DNA of 64,000 bases from Clostridium aciditolerans (GCF_016316925.1 NZ_JAEEGB010000041.1:17247-81246), one strand, 5' to 3'. Positions 45,900 through 55,117 are shown, numbered from the stretch's first letter. A program made the numbers and translations. The notes: generated from the sequence alone by a model not told the origin.

Positions 45900-47297
45900 A
45901 TGAATACTCTCAATATAAGAATGATCTATACTATATTTGTTTTTGTAGCCTTAGCTGCTTTTGATAACATTATTATAGGACTGTTTCCACCACTTTTTTC
46001 TTCAATTGCAAAGGATTTAAATGTTAATATATCTGCCCTTGGAATGGTTTCGGCTGTTAATATTTTAGTAACATCTATCTCTTCAGTTTATTGGGGTTAC
46101 CTTTCAGGAAAATTTAATCGTAAGAAGCTTATTATTATTGGCACTATCTTATGGTCAATATCAGTATTTTTGACCTCACGGAGCAGTACTTATGCTCAGC
46201 TTTTTATTTTTCAAATTTTTACTGGAATAGGGCTAGGATGCATAGCATCAATTGGATTTAGTGTTTTAACTGACTATATTCCACATAAATACCGCGGAAT
46301 GTTATTAAGTCTCTGGGGAATGTCTCAAGGCTTTGGAGGAATTGCAGGAGCATTAATGGCTTCACTTATTGCTACAGCTACAAATTGGAAAAAACCATTT
46401 GAAATTGTAAGCATAATAGGTTTTTTCTTGATTATTCTATATCTCTTTATAAAAGAACCTACTTTAGGAGAATCAGAGCCGGAATTGCAGGAACTTATTA
46501 AAGAAGGATATGAATATAATTACAATATCGAGTTTAATCATTTTTCCGAAATAGCCTCAAAACGTAGTAATATTCTATTGTTTTTTCAAGGATTTTTTAT
46601 GAATATTACAACTGGAAGCTTAATTTGGCTTCCAACATTATATATATCCAAAATCCAACATCAGGGATACAGTTCCCGGATAGCAATCGTTGTATCAGGA
46701 TATTTATTTGCTTTATTTCAAATAGGAGGTCTTTCCTCAGCATTTTTTGGTTATCTAGGAGACGTATTTCAAAGGAAAACCTATAAAGGGAGAGCTTTAC
46801 TAACTTCATTTTTTGTTTTTATTACTGCACCACTTTATTTAGCAATGTTTATAACTCCAATGCATAATCTATCGTTGACTAATAGCAATAATTCTTATTT
46901 AATACTAATAAGTGTATTGAAGCAAATAGTTATAAATCCATGGATGACTGTAATGTTTGTCTTATCGGTTTTTGCTTCTGCGGCCCAATCAGCTAATACA
47001 CCAAATTGGCTTGCACTGATAACAGATGTGAACCTTCCGGAACACAGAGGAACGGCCTTTAGTGTAGCCAACATTGCTAATAGCTTAGGAAGAACTCTTG
47101 GTAACGTTGGTATTGGTTATTTACTTGTTATTGTTTCTAAGTATACGAGGGAACCAAATAACTATATGATTACGCTGATAATCTTTCAATTATTTCTTAT
47201 ACCTTCAGCCTTATCCTATATAAAAATGGCGAAAAGCAATGTTAAGGATATTAGTGAAGTTAAGTCAACGCTGCGTCAGCGAGCAAAGTTAACTTAA
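45900..47297 (+). CDS. MFS transporter
   Basis: 465 residues, 12 helices. Motif A-like segment YWGYLSGKFNRKKLIIIG lies near residue 62 and a second copy, FFGYLGDVFQRKTYKGRALL, near residue 285. GTAFSVANIANSLGRTLGN near 385 is similar to the sugar-phosphate/spinster-like branch of MFS permeases. Substrate unknown. The ATG follows AAGGGAGATGTAAGGATTA. Single gene with a hairpin terminator about 180 bases downstream. Confidence 0.9.
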   Translation: MNTLNIRMIYTIFVFVALAAFDNIIIGLFPPLFSSIAKDLNVNISALGMVSAVNILVTSISSVYWGYLSGKFNRKKLIIIGTILWSISVFLTSRSSTYAQLFIFQIFTGIGLGCIASIGFSVLTDYIPHKYRGMLLSLWGMSQGFGGIAGALMASLIATATNWKKPFEIVSIIGFFLIILYLFIKEPTLGESEPELQELIKEGYEYNYNIEFNHFSEIASKRSNILLFFQGFFMNITTGSLIWLPTLYISKIQHQGYSSRIAIVVSGYLFALFQIGGLSSAFFGYLGDVFQRKTYKGRALLTSFFVFITAPLYLAMFITPMHNLSLTNSNNSYLILISVLKQIVINPWMTVMFVLSVFASAAQSANTPNWLALITDVNLPEHRGTAFSVANIANSLGRTLGNVGIGYLLVIVSKYTREPNNYMITLIIFQLFLIPSALSYIKMAKSNVKDISEVKSTLRQRAKLT

Positions 47298-47473
47298 TTT
47301 AATTCAATGAGGTAACCTTTAAGTCTATTAAAATGTAATAAGAACCTAAGTGAAAAATTTATTGTTTAAACCATATATTAGCGAACAATATTTAAAGATC
47401 AATTAAAATATTATTAAAACTATATTAAATTTGAGCTATGTTTAAAAATAGTGTTGAAATTATAATGATTTGA

Positions 47474-47503
47474 AAAGGAATCCCCAAAAGGATTCCTTTG
47501 TTT
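47474..47503 (+). terminator. rho-independent terminator after the MFS gene
   Basis: Stem aaaggaatcc / ggattccttt, then tgtttcg. The remainder of the 412-base gap (47298-47709) shows no gene. Confidence 0.75.
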
Positions 47504-47709
47504 CGTAAGATGGTAAATTTGCGACGTAACTGATGAAAACAGAAACACGAACGATGGTCTTTGAAAATCCAATAATGCGGTGTTGAAAGTTTATATAATC
47601 TTGTAAAGCAATGAAAATATATAGGTATTATGGTATAATTTTTATATTAATTAAATCGAAGTTGTAATTTAGTACGCCATAATTATCACTAATAGGAGTG
47701 AAAAATCAA

Positions 47710-48156
47710 ATGAATTATGAAGAATATGAAGAAAACTTACTGTTATTTAATAAATTATTTGAAGAAGGATTTAATAGACCCAACCTTAAAACGGAAAAGT
47801 TCATTCAGTTGTGGCATGATGTGGATTTATTGATAGGCAGAGAGGCACTTTCAGGACCATTTTATCATGTAGATATGTATTATAATTGTGATTATGTATT
47901 TGAAGGTAGCCATGAGCATTTTAAGGAAATTAGAAGTTGTGAAGATTTTCTAAATTGGTGTTTAAGCATTATTAAATACTATAAAAGCAAAATAAAACAA
48001 GTACACGCTATTAATGCTATCGAAGAAAAAGACAAACAGATATTGTTATTACAAGCGGAAGTCATGGAAAAGCTATCTTTCATGGTTTATGATATACAAA
48101 AGGATAGATGGAAGTTTATTAAGAAGCCTTATTCAGATAATATATCTCAATATTAA
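47710..48156 (+). CDS. hypothetical protein
   Basis: 148 residues from the ATG at 47710 behind AGGAGTG (an in-frame GTG lies inside that site). Acidic, soluble, no signal peptide. Segments such as FIQLWHDVDLLIGREALSGP and MVYDIQKDRWKFIKKP are not ones I can assign to a family. It precedes the DUF5412 gene by 44 bases on the same strand and the two may be co-transcribed. Confidence 0.7.
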   Translation: MNYEEYEENLLLFNKLFEEGFNRPNLKTEKFIQLWHDVDLLIGREALSGPFYHVDMYYNCDYVFEGSHEHFKEIRSCEDFLNWCLSIIKYYKSKIKQVHAINAIEEKDKQILLLQAEVMEKLSFMVYDIQKDRWKFIKKPYSDNISQY

Positions 48157-48200
48157 ATTTATGTGTAGTAAAGATTATTTATATTTTTAGGGAGAAATAT

Positions 48201-48572
48201 ATGCAATTAAAAACAAAAAAGAGATTCATAAAAATATGCATCATTATAGTCGCTATGATTGGTGGAGTATCCTATTCTGTCAACTGGGCATTTTTTGATA
48301 TTCAAAGAATTAATGGGCAAAAGTATCTTAATGAATCAACTTCGCCGAATGGAACATATACTGTGACCGCTTATTTGAATAATGGTGGAGCCACAACGAG
48401 TTTTGCTGTTTTAGGCACATTAAAGAATAATAAAAATGGAAAAACAAAAAATATTTATTGGCAGTATCGTTGTGAAAAAGCCGATATGGAATGGTTGAAT
48501 GATGAGATGATAAAAATAAATGGTGTAGAATTAAATGTTAAAAATGAAATTTATGATTATAGAAAAAATTAA
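48201..48572 (+). CDS. DUF5412 family protein
   Basis: 123 residues with one N-terminal membrane anchor (about 10-30) and an extracellular domain showing the family pattern SPNGTYTVTAYLNNGGATTS, then NIYWQYRCEKADMEWLNDEM and INGVELNV. Function of DUF5412 is unknown. The start has AGGGAGAAATAT. It is followed by the two-hairpin repeat at 48646. Confidence 0.85.
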   Translation: MQLKTKKRFIKICIIIVAMIGGVSYSVNWAFFDIQRINGQKYLNESTSPNGTYTVTAYLNNGGATTSFAVLGTLKNNKNGKTKNIYWQYRCEKADMEWLNDEMIKINGVELNVKNEIYDYRKN

Positions 48573-48645
48573 ATCTAATCTTTGCTTTTATTGAAGATAT
48601 GTTATTCTTATTTACATATAACAACCAAAAAACAAACAGTTTACC

Positions 48646-48711
48646 AAAACACTATATTATTCGAAGTTGAATTTTGGGGTGTTTTTCGTCGCAAAACTTT
48701 ACGATTGCGAC
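48646..48711. repeat. two-hairpin repeat, copy 1
   Basis: Hairpin 1 has arms aaaacac...ttattcgaa / ttgaatttt..ggtgtttt (48646-48686). It is followed at once by hairpin 2 gtcgcaaaactttacgattg then cgac (48688-48711). The same order and similar bases occur at 53009-53113. Hairpin 1 plus its T-run could terminate the DUF5412 transcript. Confidence 0.65.
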
Positions 48712-48734
48712 TTAATTCAATGATTCAAATAAAC

Positions 48735-48772
48735 AGACTATCAAAACTAATTGGTTAGTTTTGATAGTCTCT
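48735..48772. terminator. perfect hairpin, possible terminator
   Basis: Stem agactatcaaaactaa / ttagttttgatagtct with a 4-base loop. There is no long T-run on the plus side, so function is uncertain. The rest of 48573-48942 shows no gene. Confidence 0.5.
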
Positions 48773-48942
48773 AGATTAATAGATAAATTTTAGCGTTATT
48801 TTTTCTAATAATTTTAATAAAAAAGTATATAGCAATAATTAAATATGTCTATTTCATTTAGCAATAGCATTTTCTAACTCCATCTGTTATATCCCGGTAA
48901 TTGATGGAATAATAATGCTTTATTCCATTTTCTTTAGTAAAC

Positions 48943-50907
48943 TTAGGGTGTATTAAAATCCTTATCTTGCAATCCTGTGTGTACCTGCTGCATATAATTA
49001 TGCCATATTGTACCTGGATATGTTCCACCATATAAGTTATCAACATGCTTTGGCATATCATATCCAACCCAGACTACCGTAGTATAGTAAGCAGAATAGC
49101 CACATAGCCAGCCATCCTTTTGCTCATTTGTTGTACCAGTCTTAGCAGCGCTGGTAATGCCATCAAGTCTCACATTATATGCAGTACCCCAAGTATTTTC
49201 TAAAGTACCTTTTAAAATATCCGTCATTAAATAACTTGCATCAGCTGTATATATTCTTCTTTTTTCCATTTTATTTTCATAAATAGTTTTTCCTTGGCTA
49301 TCTATAATACTACGTATACATGTGGGGTCGATAAATTCTCCATTCCTTGCAAGAGTTGAGTAACCGGATGCCATTTCAGTAGACGTTACTCCATAGGTTA
49401 AACCACCTAATGCAGCAGCAGGTATATAATCACTCTTAGCAATTTTGCTAAAATCCATACTTTTCACAAAGGATAGACCATAATCAGGAGTTATGTCATT
49501 AAAAACTTGGTATGCCACACTGTTTAATGACATTTGTACAGCTTTTCTTATATCTATATCCCCCATATAAACATCACCATCATTATGAGGTCCGCCTTCT
49601 ATATAATGGTCATTTATAATAGTTGTATCAGTATATCCTTTTTGAAAGGCAGGAGTGTATACTGCCAAAGGTTTAAAAGATGAACCAGGCTGTCTAAAGG
49701 ATTGAAATGCTCTATTTAAATAATCCTTCTGAGGACTTGTTCTACCGCCTACTATTGCTATAACACAACCAGTGTTATTATCTATTGAAACAGCTGAGCC
49801 CTGTAAGGCGTATATTCCGTTATTTTGGTCTGTAAAATCTAATAATCCATTATCTACGGAACTTTGTAAGAGTTGCTGTTTATTCATATCTATAGAAGTA
49901 TAAATTTTATATCCATCCTTACGAATATCATTTATGCACCCATTATATACATTAGAATAGTCGTTATAATAGTTAGTTCTATCTTGCTCTGTATCAAAGG
50001 TATTTTTAAATTGGAATCCCTTTAGCTTCATGAGTACCTTTGCAGCATTGTCGAGAGCATAGGATTCAACCCACACGTTTCCGGTATATTTTTCTGGATT
50101 TAATACAATTTTATAGTTAATTGCATTATTGTACTGATCATTTGTAATATAATTATTTTGTTTCATTGATGATAAAATAAGGTCTCTGCGTTTTAATGTA
50201 GCATTTGCATTTTTTATAGGATCATAGTAAGTAGGATCATTAGGTATTGCAGCTAAAAAACATATCTCAGATAAATCAAGTTTATTACAACTTTTGTTAA
50301 AATATCTTCTTGAGGCCGCTTCAATTCCGTAAGTATTATTAGCAAAATTAATATTATTAATATAAAATTCTAAGATTTGTTCTTTAGTGTATTTTTGATC
50401 TAATTTTATAGCAATAAATATTTCTTCTATTTTTCTTTTATAAGTTTTATCAAAATTTAAAAACACATTTCTTGCTAGCTGCTGTGTAATTGTACTTCCA
50501 CCCTGTGTAATTTTTCCGTTATTTTTTATAATAGAATACAAGACCCTGAGATTTGCTTTTATACTTAAAGCGCCATGTTTAAAAAAATCTTTGTCTTCTA
50601 TGGATACAAAAGCATTTTTCACCGCTTGAGGTATATTAGAATATGTTAAATATAGGGAATTCCTTGAACCATATAAATTATTTATTATATTATTATTTGA
50701 ATCATATAAATAAGTTGTTTGATTTCCATGAAAAGTATTATAGGATATAGAATTTACCTTCTTTGTTGCATCCTTATAGAGTGATATTGTTATAGGCAAA
50801 TACTTAACACAAAAGAAAACTATAACTACTAGAATTACAGAAAAAAACCCAAGTAGTATCTGTTTCCTAACTTTATGAGGTCTTTTGTTTTTGTATTTTT
50901 TTGCCAA
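48943..50907 (-). CDS. class A penicillin-binding protein (bifunctional)
   Basis: 654 residues. A cytoplasmic basic start and one membrane anchor (about 18-38) are followed by a GT51 glycosyltransferase domain with catalytic Glu104 in SIEDKDFFKHG and GGSTITQQLARN (136-147), then a transpeptidase domain with SxxK at Ser409-Lys412 (QPGSSFKP), SxN at Ser460-Asn462 and KTG at 589-591. It polymerises and cross-links peptidoglycan outside the membrane. It ends shortly after the transpeptidase domain and lacks the long Pro/Gly tails or OB domain of larger PBP1A proteins. The start lies behind AAGGAAGTGATTTAA, 55 bases from the galU stop, so the two may be co-transcribed. Confidence 0.95.
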   Translation of the reverse strand: MAKKYKNKRPHKVRKQILLGFFSVILVVIVFFCVKYLPITISLYKDATKKVNSISYNTFHGNQTTYLYDSNNNIINNLYGSRNSLYLTYSNIPQAVKNAFVSIEDKDFFKHGALSIKANLRVLYSIIKNNGKITQGGSTITQQLARNVFLNFDKTYKRKIEEIFIAIKLDQKYTKEQILEFYINNINFANNTYGIEAASRRYFNKSCNKLDLSEICFLAAIPNDPTYYDPIKNANATLKRRDLILSSMKQNNYITNDQYNNAINYKIVLNPEKYTGNVWVESYALDNAAKVLMKLKGFQFKNTFDTEQDRTNYYNDYSNVYNGCINDIRKDGYKIYTSIDMNKQQLLQSSVDNGLLDFTDQNNGIYALQGSAVSIDNNTGCVIAIVGGRTSPQKDYLNRAFQSFRQPGSSFKPLAVYTPAFQKGYTDTTIINDHYIEGGPHNDGDVYMGDIDIRKAVQMSLNSVAYQVFNDITPDYGLSFVKSMDFSKIAKSDYIPAAALGGLTYGVTSTEMASGYSTLARNGEFIDPTCIRSIIDSQGKTIYENKMEKRRIYTADASYLMTDILKGTLENTWGTAYNVRLDGITSAAKTGTTNEQKDGWLCGYSAYYTTVVWVGYDMPKHVDNLYGGTYPGTIWHNYMQQVHTGLQDKDFNTP

Positions 50908-50961
50908 TTAAATCACTTCCTTATAAACTATGTGTATGTTTTTTATTTTATAGATGCAATA

Positions 50962-51915
50962 TTATTTGAAAATTAAATTATTTACTCCAACTGGCTCTCT
51001 TGATGCTAAATTCTCTTTATAATAAAGTTCTTCTTTTATTTTAAAATTTTCTCTGTATTTAACACTAAAAAGATATGACGTTAAATCTTTTTTCAAATCA
51101 TCACGTTTTAAGGCATACTCTATATTAGCTTGTAAAAATCCAAGTTTATCGCCAACATCATATCTTTTTCCCTCAAAGTAATAAGCATATACAGCCTCTT
51201 GCTTCGCTAATTGATTTAATGCATCAGTAAGTTGTATCTCGCCGCCTTTGCCTGGCTTAGTTTTTTCAAGCACTTCAAATATGCTAGGAGTTATTATATA
51301 CCTTCCCAGAATAGCAATGTTTGATGGTGCCAACTCAATTTTTGGTTTTTCCACCATATTGTTAACCTTATAGACTCTATCTTCAACGCTTATACCTTTT
51401 ACAATACCGTATTTGAATATTTCTGTTTTAAGAACTGGCTGCACTCCTAAAATAGAAGTTTTATATTTGTCATAGCAATCTATTAGCTGTTTCAAACAAG
51501 GGACTTTACTATCAACTATATCATCGCCAAGCATAACAGCAAAAGCTTCATTTTCTACAAAGCTTTTAGCGCGGCTTATAGCATGCCCCAGTCCTCTAGG
51601 TTCTTTTTGTCTTATATAATAAATGTCAACCATATTAGATATGTTTTGTACTAACTCAAGTAATTCTCCTTTATTACTACTTTCAAGCTCAGCTTCTAGT
51701 TCAAAAGATTTGTCGAAATGATCTTCTATAGACCTTTTATTTCTACCTGTAATTATTAAAACCTCTTCAATGCCAGAAGCCACAGCTTCCTCAACTATAT
51801 ATTGAATAGTAGGTTTGTCAACTATTGGCAGCATTTCTTTAGGTTGAGATTTCGTAGCTGGTAAAAATCTTGTACCTAAACCTGCTGCAGGAATTATTGC
51901 TTTTTTTATGCTCAT
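50962..51915 (-). CDS. galU: UTP-glucose-1-phosphate uridylyltransferase
   Basis: 317 residues with the nucleotidyltransferase start KKAIIPAAGLGTRFLPATKS and QPKEMLPIVDKPTIQY, the metal-binding AVMLGDDIVDS, and VEKPKIELAPSNIAILGRYI and GEIQLTDALNQL typical of GalU. It makes UDP-glucose for glycolipids, teichoic acid or capsule. UDP-glucose would also feed the UgtP-like enzyme encoded at 44540. It is upstream of the penicillin-binding protein gene on the same strand. The start has AAAGGATTGTATTAAT. Confidence 0.94.
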   Translation of the reverse strand: MSIKKAIIPAAGLGTRFLPATKSQPKEMLPIVDKPTIQYIVEEAVASGIEEVLIITGRNKRSIEDHFDKSFELEAELESSNKGELLELVQNISNMVDIYYIRQKEPRGLGHAISRAKSFVENEAFAVMLGDDIVDSKVPCLKQLIDCYDKYKTSILGVQPVLKTEIFKYGIVKGISVEDRVYKVNNMVEKPKIELAPSNIAILGRYIITPSIFEVLEKTKPGKGGEIQLTDALNQLAKQEAVYAYYFEGKRYDVGDKLGFLQANIEYALKRDDLKKDLTSYLFSVKYRENFKIKEELYYKENLASREPVGVNNLIFK

Positions 51916-52355
51916 ATTAATACAATCCTTTCTTTAACAATTCCTTGAATTTTATTTCAAATTATATAGCTGAACAGAGTTTCTGCCACTATACATACCG
52001 AATCTTTGATTATTTGAAGGAGTAGAATTTTGCTATTCATAACTTTTACATATAGCTTTTACTTTATCTTCTGTTCTATTCTTGATTACATAAACTTATA
52101 ATAATTTAGGGTTTAATTTTGCTCTAGTTTTATTAAACTTATAATCCAAATTTAGCGTATAAAGATTATTTATTTTTGTGATAAACTACTAAAAGAAGAC
52201 TTTAAAGAAATAACTTGATGATAAAGGTATAAATCATTTTATTATGAATCCTTTTCATCGTTGCATTGGTAAGATTATGACTCCTTGAAGAATTGCATAA
52301 TTATTATATAATATAACTAGTGCTTAGTTGATAAGGTTAAAAGGAGCGAAAACAT
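51916..52355. other. intergenic region between divergent genes
   Basis: No gene seen in 440 bases. It holds the galU promoter region on the minus side and a promoter for the zinc-ribbon gene (see 52285-52312). Confidence 0.5.
52285..52312 (+). promoter_or_regulatory. probable sigma-A promoter for the zinc-ribbon gene
   Basis: TTGAAG, 16-base spacer, TATAAT, 44 bases before the start codon. Confidence 0.5.
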
Positions 52356-52568
52356 ATGAGAATCGGATTGATAATTATCGCTATAGTCTTGATATTTGCT
52401 GTATTTAGAGCATTGAAAACCCATTTTATCTGCCCTAAATGTGGTGCAAATTTTAAAGTAAGTGTTTTAAAATATATTTTTACATTTCACTCAATGGGTA
52501 AGCGTATGGCTAAATGTCCTAACTGTGGACATAGTGAACTGATGTTACCAAAATGGGATAAAAGGTAG
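52356..52568 (+). CDS. small membrane-anchored zinc-ribbon protein
   Basis: 70 residues. One N-terminal helix (about 3-20) is followed by a zinc ribbon formed by CPKCG (near 27) and CPNCG (near 59). No wider family is recognised. The ATG follows AAAGGAGCGAAAACAT. It precedes the VOC gene by 45 bases on the same strand. Confidence 0.78.
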   Translation: MRIGLIIIAIVLIFAVFRALKTHFICPKCGANFKVSVLKYIFTFHSMGKRMAKCPNCGHSELMLPKWDKR

Positions 52569-52613
52569 TTATTTGTATTACGCCTTGAAATTTAAGATAA
52601 AGGATGTGTTAAT

Positions 52614-53003
52614 ATGAAAATCGAGCATGTAGCTATATGGACCAAAGATATTGAAAAATTAAAGAAATTTTATGTAGATTATTTTGATGGTATTGCTGGA
52701 GATAAATATACTAATACAAAAAAACAATTCCAATCATATTTTATTAAATTTGAATCTGGTGCTAGACTTGAAATTATGCAGATGCCGACAATTCCTTCTA
52801 ATTTGAATGATACTATTAATCAATATATAGGTTTAATTCATATTGCTATTTCTGTAGGTAGTGTTGAGAAGGTTAATGAACTTACTGACACATTAAGAAA
52901 TGCAGGTTACAAGGTAGTAGGTGAACCTCGTTATACTGGAGATGGTTATTATGAGAGTTGTATTTTAGATCCTGATGGAAATCGAATAGAGATAACGGAA
53001 TAA
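52614..53003 (+). CDS. VOC (glyoxalase/bleomycin-resistance) family protein
   Basis: 129 residues, a single VOC module with two beta-alpha-beta-beta-beta units. HVAIWTKDIEKLKKFYVDYF opens the first and LIHIAISVGS the second, and the end is ILDPDGNRIEITE. The metal ligands of the glyoxalase superfamily map to His5, Glu in ARLEIMQ, His in LIHIAIS and Glu in NRIEI, so a divalent metal could be bound. The substrate is unknown (lactoylglutathione lyase-like or a resistance protein). It probably shares a transcript with the zinc-ribbon gene and ends at the two-hairpin repeat. Confidence 0.9.
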   Translation: MKIEHVAIWTKDIEKLKKFYVDYFDGIAGDKYTNTKKQFQSYFIKFESGARLEIMQMPTIPSNLNDTINQYIGLIHIAISVGSVEKVNELTDTLRNAGYKVVGEPRYTGDGYYESCILDPDGNRIEITE

Positions 53004-53008
53004 TTTTG

Positions 53009-53113
53009 AAAACACCGTATTATTCAAACTGATATGCTCCCCTTAAGTATAGACAGGGTGCAGTTAAAATCTGAATTTTACGGTGTTTTTCATCACGTTT
53101 TAAACATTGTGAT
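53009..53113. repeat. two-hairpin repeat, copy 2
   Basis: Hairpin 1 is long and imperfect, with arms aaaacaccgtattattcaaa and ...tgaattttacggtgtttt (53009-53090), and can terminate the VOC transcript. Hairpin 2 is atcacgttttaaacattgtg then at (53092-53113). Sequence and order parallel 48646-48711. Confidence 0.65.
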
Positions 53114-53199
53114 AATCATATTAGAATTTTTGTGCAGTAATAATTATGATGTAAATTAACTGAAAATAATATATAAATGTTGAATTATTGTCTAATAAT

Positions 53200-53616
53200 T
53201 TAAATTGGACAGCTCGGTTGTAAATCTAGTAATGCTCCAAATTTTTGGGAAGCTGTTATAAAGCATATCAAAGCTAAAAGTTCAGAGATTTCTTTATCAC
53301 TAAATTCATTTTTTAATAGATTAAAATGTTTATCATCAATAATGTTGTTTTTAGAAATTATATCTGCTGTTTTAGTAGCAATTAAAATTCTCGAATCAGC
53401 TATTTGATTAGAGGGTTTACCTTTAGCCATGCAATATTGACATCCATTATTAAAAGCAAGGGTACGTCTTAGTTGCTCCTTTAATTCAGATGTAAATGTA
53501 TTACTATTAAAAATGCACTCCTCTAAAGAAGACCATTTTTCTAGTATCTCTTTATTATGACCTAATAATTGTTCAAATGGTGTAAGTCCTTCTTGTGAAA
53601 AAGTTATTCTTGCCAT
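53200..53616 (-). CDS. carboxymuconolactone decarboxylase / AhpD-like protein
   Basis: 138 residues, all-helical, with the redox motif CQYC (Cys59, Cys62) in FNNGCQYCMAKGK, as in AhpD-like disulfide reductases. It may reduce peroxides or recycle a peroxiredoxin. It is divergent from an Lrp/AsnC regulator gene across 137 bases, which suggests that the regulator controls it. The ATG lies behind AAAGGAGAGATACT. Confidence 0.87.
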   Translation of the reverse strand: MARITFSQEGLTPFEQLLGHNKEILEKWSSLEECIFNSNTFTSELKEQLRRTLAFNNGCQYCMAKGKPSNQIADSRILIATKTADIISKNNIIDDKHFNLLKNEFSDKEISELLALICFITASQKFGALLDLQPSCPI

Positions 53617-53680
53617 AGTATCTCTCCTTTATAAATATATTTCATTGATAATTAATATTATACAAAGTGTAGCAGCAATA

Positions 53681-53708
53681 TTGCATTAAATATGTAATGT
53701 AATATAAT
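53681..53708 (+). promoter_or_regulatory. probable sigma-A promoter for the Lrp-type gene
   Basis: TTGCAT, 16-base spacer, TATAAT, 45 bases before the start codon, in the divergent region shared with the AhpD-like gene. Confidence 0.5.
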
Positions 53709-53753
53709 AATAAATATGTTATTTGAAATAATAATTAGGAGGATAAGTTATAA

Positions 53754-54203
53754 ATGAAAATTGATGAGATAGATGTGTCAATTTTAGAAGAGTTACAAAA
53801 AAATAGTAGGTTATCTATAAGAGAGTTATCAAAACGTATAAATCTTTCTGCGCCATCTGTTGCTGAAAGAGTAAGAAGACTTGAAGACGATGGAATTATT
53901 GAAGGTTATACAATTAAAATAAATAAAAAGAAACTTGGCTTGTCTATTGATTGTATAATTAAGTTAACCATGAAAAATGGAGGGTATGAAAAATTCAAGG
54001 TATTTATTAAGGATTATAAACGAAGTGAATGGTGTTATAGAATTGCCGGTGATGGGTGTTTTTTGATTAAATTATCCGTTAAATCTTTAAATGAGATTGA
54101 AGAATTTATAAATGAAATATCTGAATATGCAATAACAGAAACAATCATAGCATTTTCAGAAGTAGCAATAAACAATAATATTGATAAATTCTTAAGAGAA
54201 TAA
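53754..54203 (+). CDS. Lrp/AsnC-family transcriptional regulator
   Basis: 149 residues. A helix-turn-helix (LSIRELSKRINLSAPSVAERVRRLEDDGII) is followed by the RAM domain (CYRIAGDGCFLIKLSV). The ATG has AGGAGGATAAGTTATAA. This is the second Lrp-type regulator in the window. Its sequence differs clearly from the one at 33103. Likely targets are itself and the divergent AhpD-like gene. Confidence 0.92.
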   Translation: MKIDEIDVSILEELQKNSRLSIRELSKRINLSAPSVAERVRRLEDDGIIEGYTIKINKKKLGLSIDCIIKLTMKNGGYEKFKVFIKDYKRSEWCYRIAGDGCFLIKLSVKSLNEIEEFINEISEYAITETIIAFSEVAINNNIDKFLRE

Positions 54204-54309
54204 AACAAGACTATATATTTAAGTCTATAATAAAACCTAAGTAAGTGCTTAGCTGTTATATCTTTAACAAAAAATGATACATAATATAACAGTGTTATGA
54301 AAATAGATA

Positions 54310-54338
54310 TTGACAAGCCTCACATATTTTGCTATCTT
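54310..54338 (+). promoter_or_regulatory. sigma-A promoter of the guanidine-riboswitch transcript
   Basis: TTGACA, 17-base spacer, TATCTT. It lies 38 bases before the aptamer. Confidence 0.7.
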
Positions 54339-54376
54339 TACAATAGGAAAACCGAATATATGTATTTAAAAAAGTT

Positions 54377-54471
54377 TTATAGGGTTCCGCAGCTTGAAAT
54401 TATTAGCTGGTCTGGTCCAAGATAAAACGCACAGTTAAGCTGTGTTCACGGAAGGACAAAAGCCTGGGAGA
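54377..54471 (+). ncRNA. guanidine-I (ykkC) riboswitch aptamer
   Basis: The conserved blocks are all present and in order: agggttccgc, ctggtctggtccaagat, a variable hairpin (acagttaagctgtgt), cacgga, and ggacaaaagcctgggaga. These match the ykkC subtype-1 consensus, which binds free guanidinium. The last block overlaps the terminator stem that follows, so ligand binding can prevent termination and turn on the exporter gene downstream. Confidence 0.93.
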
Positions 54472-54503
54472 TATTTTAATATATTGTTCTAGGTTTTTTT
54501 ATT
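54459..54503 (+). terminator. riboswitch-controlled terminator
   Basis: aagcctggga pairs with ttctaggttt (G-T pairs allowed) and a long T-run follows. The 5' strand of the stem is also the 3' end of the aptamer, giving the switch. Confidence 0.8.
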
Positions 54504-54567
54504 TTTTGATTTTTAATGAAAGGAGAATAGTTAATTAGAATACTTAAAATTAGAAGGAGTGAAAATT

Positions 54568-54888
54568 ATGCAATGGTTGTTTTTAATTATAGCAGGAGTT
54601 TTTGAGGTGGCTTGGGCTATCGGTTTAAAGTATTCATATGGATTTACAAAACTTGTACCAAGTGTGCTTACCATATTAGGGATGATAGCAAGTTTTTATT
54701 TTCTATCACTAGCCATGAAAAACATTCCATTAGGAACTGCATATGCAATTTGGACTGGAATTGGTACTGTTGGTACTGGAATTTTAGGGATAATACTATT
54801 CAATGAATCTGTAAACCCAATTCGATTAATTTGTATTGGATTTATAGTAATAGGAGCTATAGGACTGAAATTAGTATCTTCTCAGTAA
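54568..54888 (+). CDS. gdx: guanidinium exporter, SMR family (Gdx/SugE type)
   Basis: 106 residues, four helices, from the ATG at 54568 behind GAAGGAGTG; an in-frame GTG nine bases earlier lies in that site. The essential Glu13 is in AGVFEVAWAIGLKYS. Gdx/SugE features are GFTKLVPS, KNIPLGTAYAIWTGIG (Trp62) and NPIRL. It exchanges guanidinium for protons as an antiparallel dimer. A single gene is enough for such a homodimer. The guanidine-I riboswitch directly upstream strongly supports Gdx over a general multidrug role. Confidence 0.94.
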   Translation: MQWLFLIIAGVFEVAWAIGLKYSYGFTKLVPSVLTILGMIASFYFLSLAMKNIPLGTAYAIWTGIGTVGTGILGIILFNESVNPIRLICIGFIVIGAIGLKLVSSQ

Positions 54889-54991
54889 TTATCATGGAAA
54901 ACTTACAAAGAAAGCAGTCACCCCTTTTGGTAGGAATAGATGGTTGTGGAGATAATTAAGGGATATTGTCCAAATATTATTAAAATATAAA

Positions 54992-55026
54992 TTAATGGAA
55001 GTTGTTATCAACTTCCATTAAAAATC
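54992..55026 (+). terminator. hairpin terminator after gdx
   Basis: Stem ttaatggaagttg / caacttccattaa, then aaaatct. The T-run is weak on the plus strand; on the minus strand it is followed by tttat. Confidence 0.6.
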
Positions 55027-55117
55027 TATAAATTTTTAGTACTATATTAAAACATATTCTACAAGACAAAGTAAACCTGCGCTTTTCTAAAGCTTTTTAT
55101 TCTTGCTAGATAACTAA

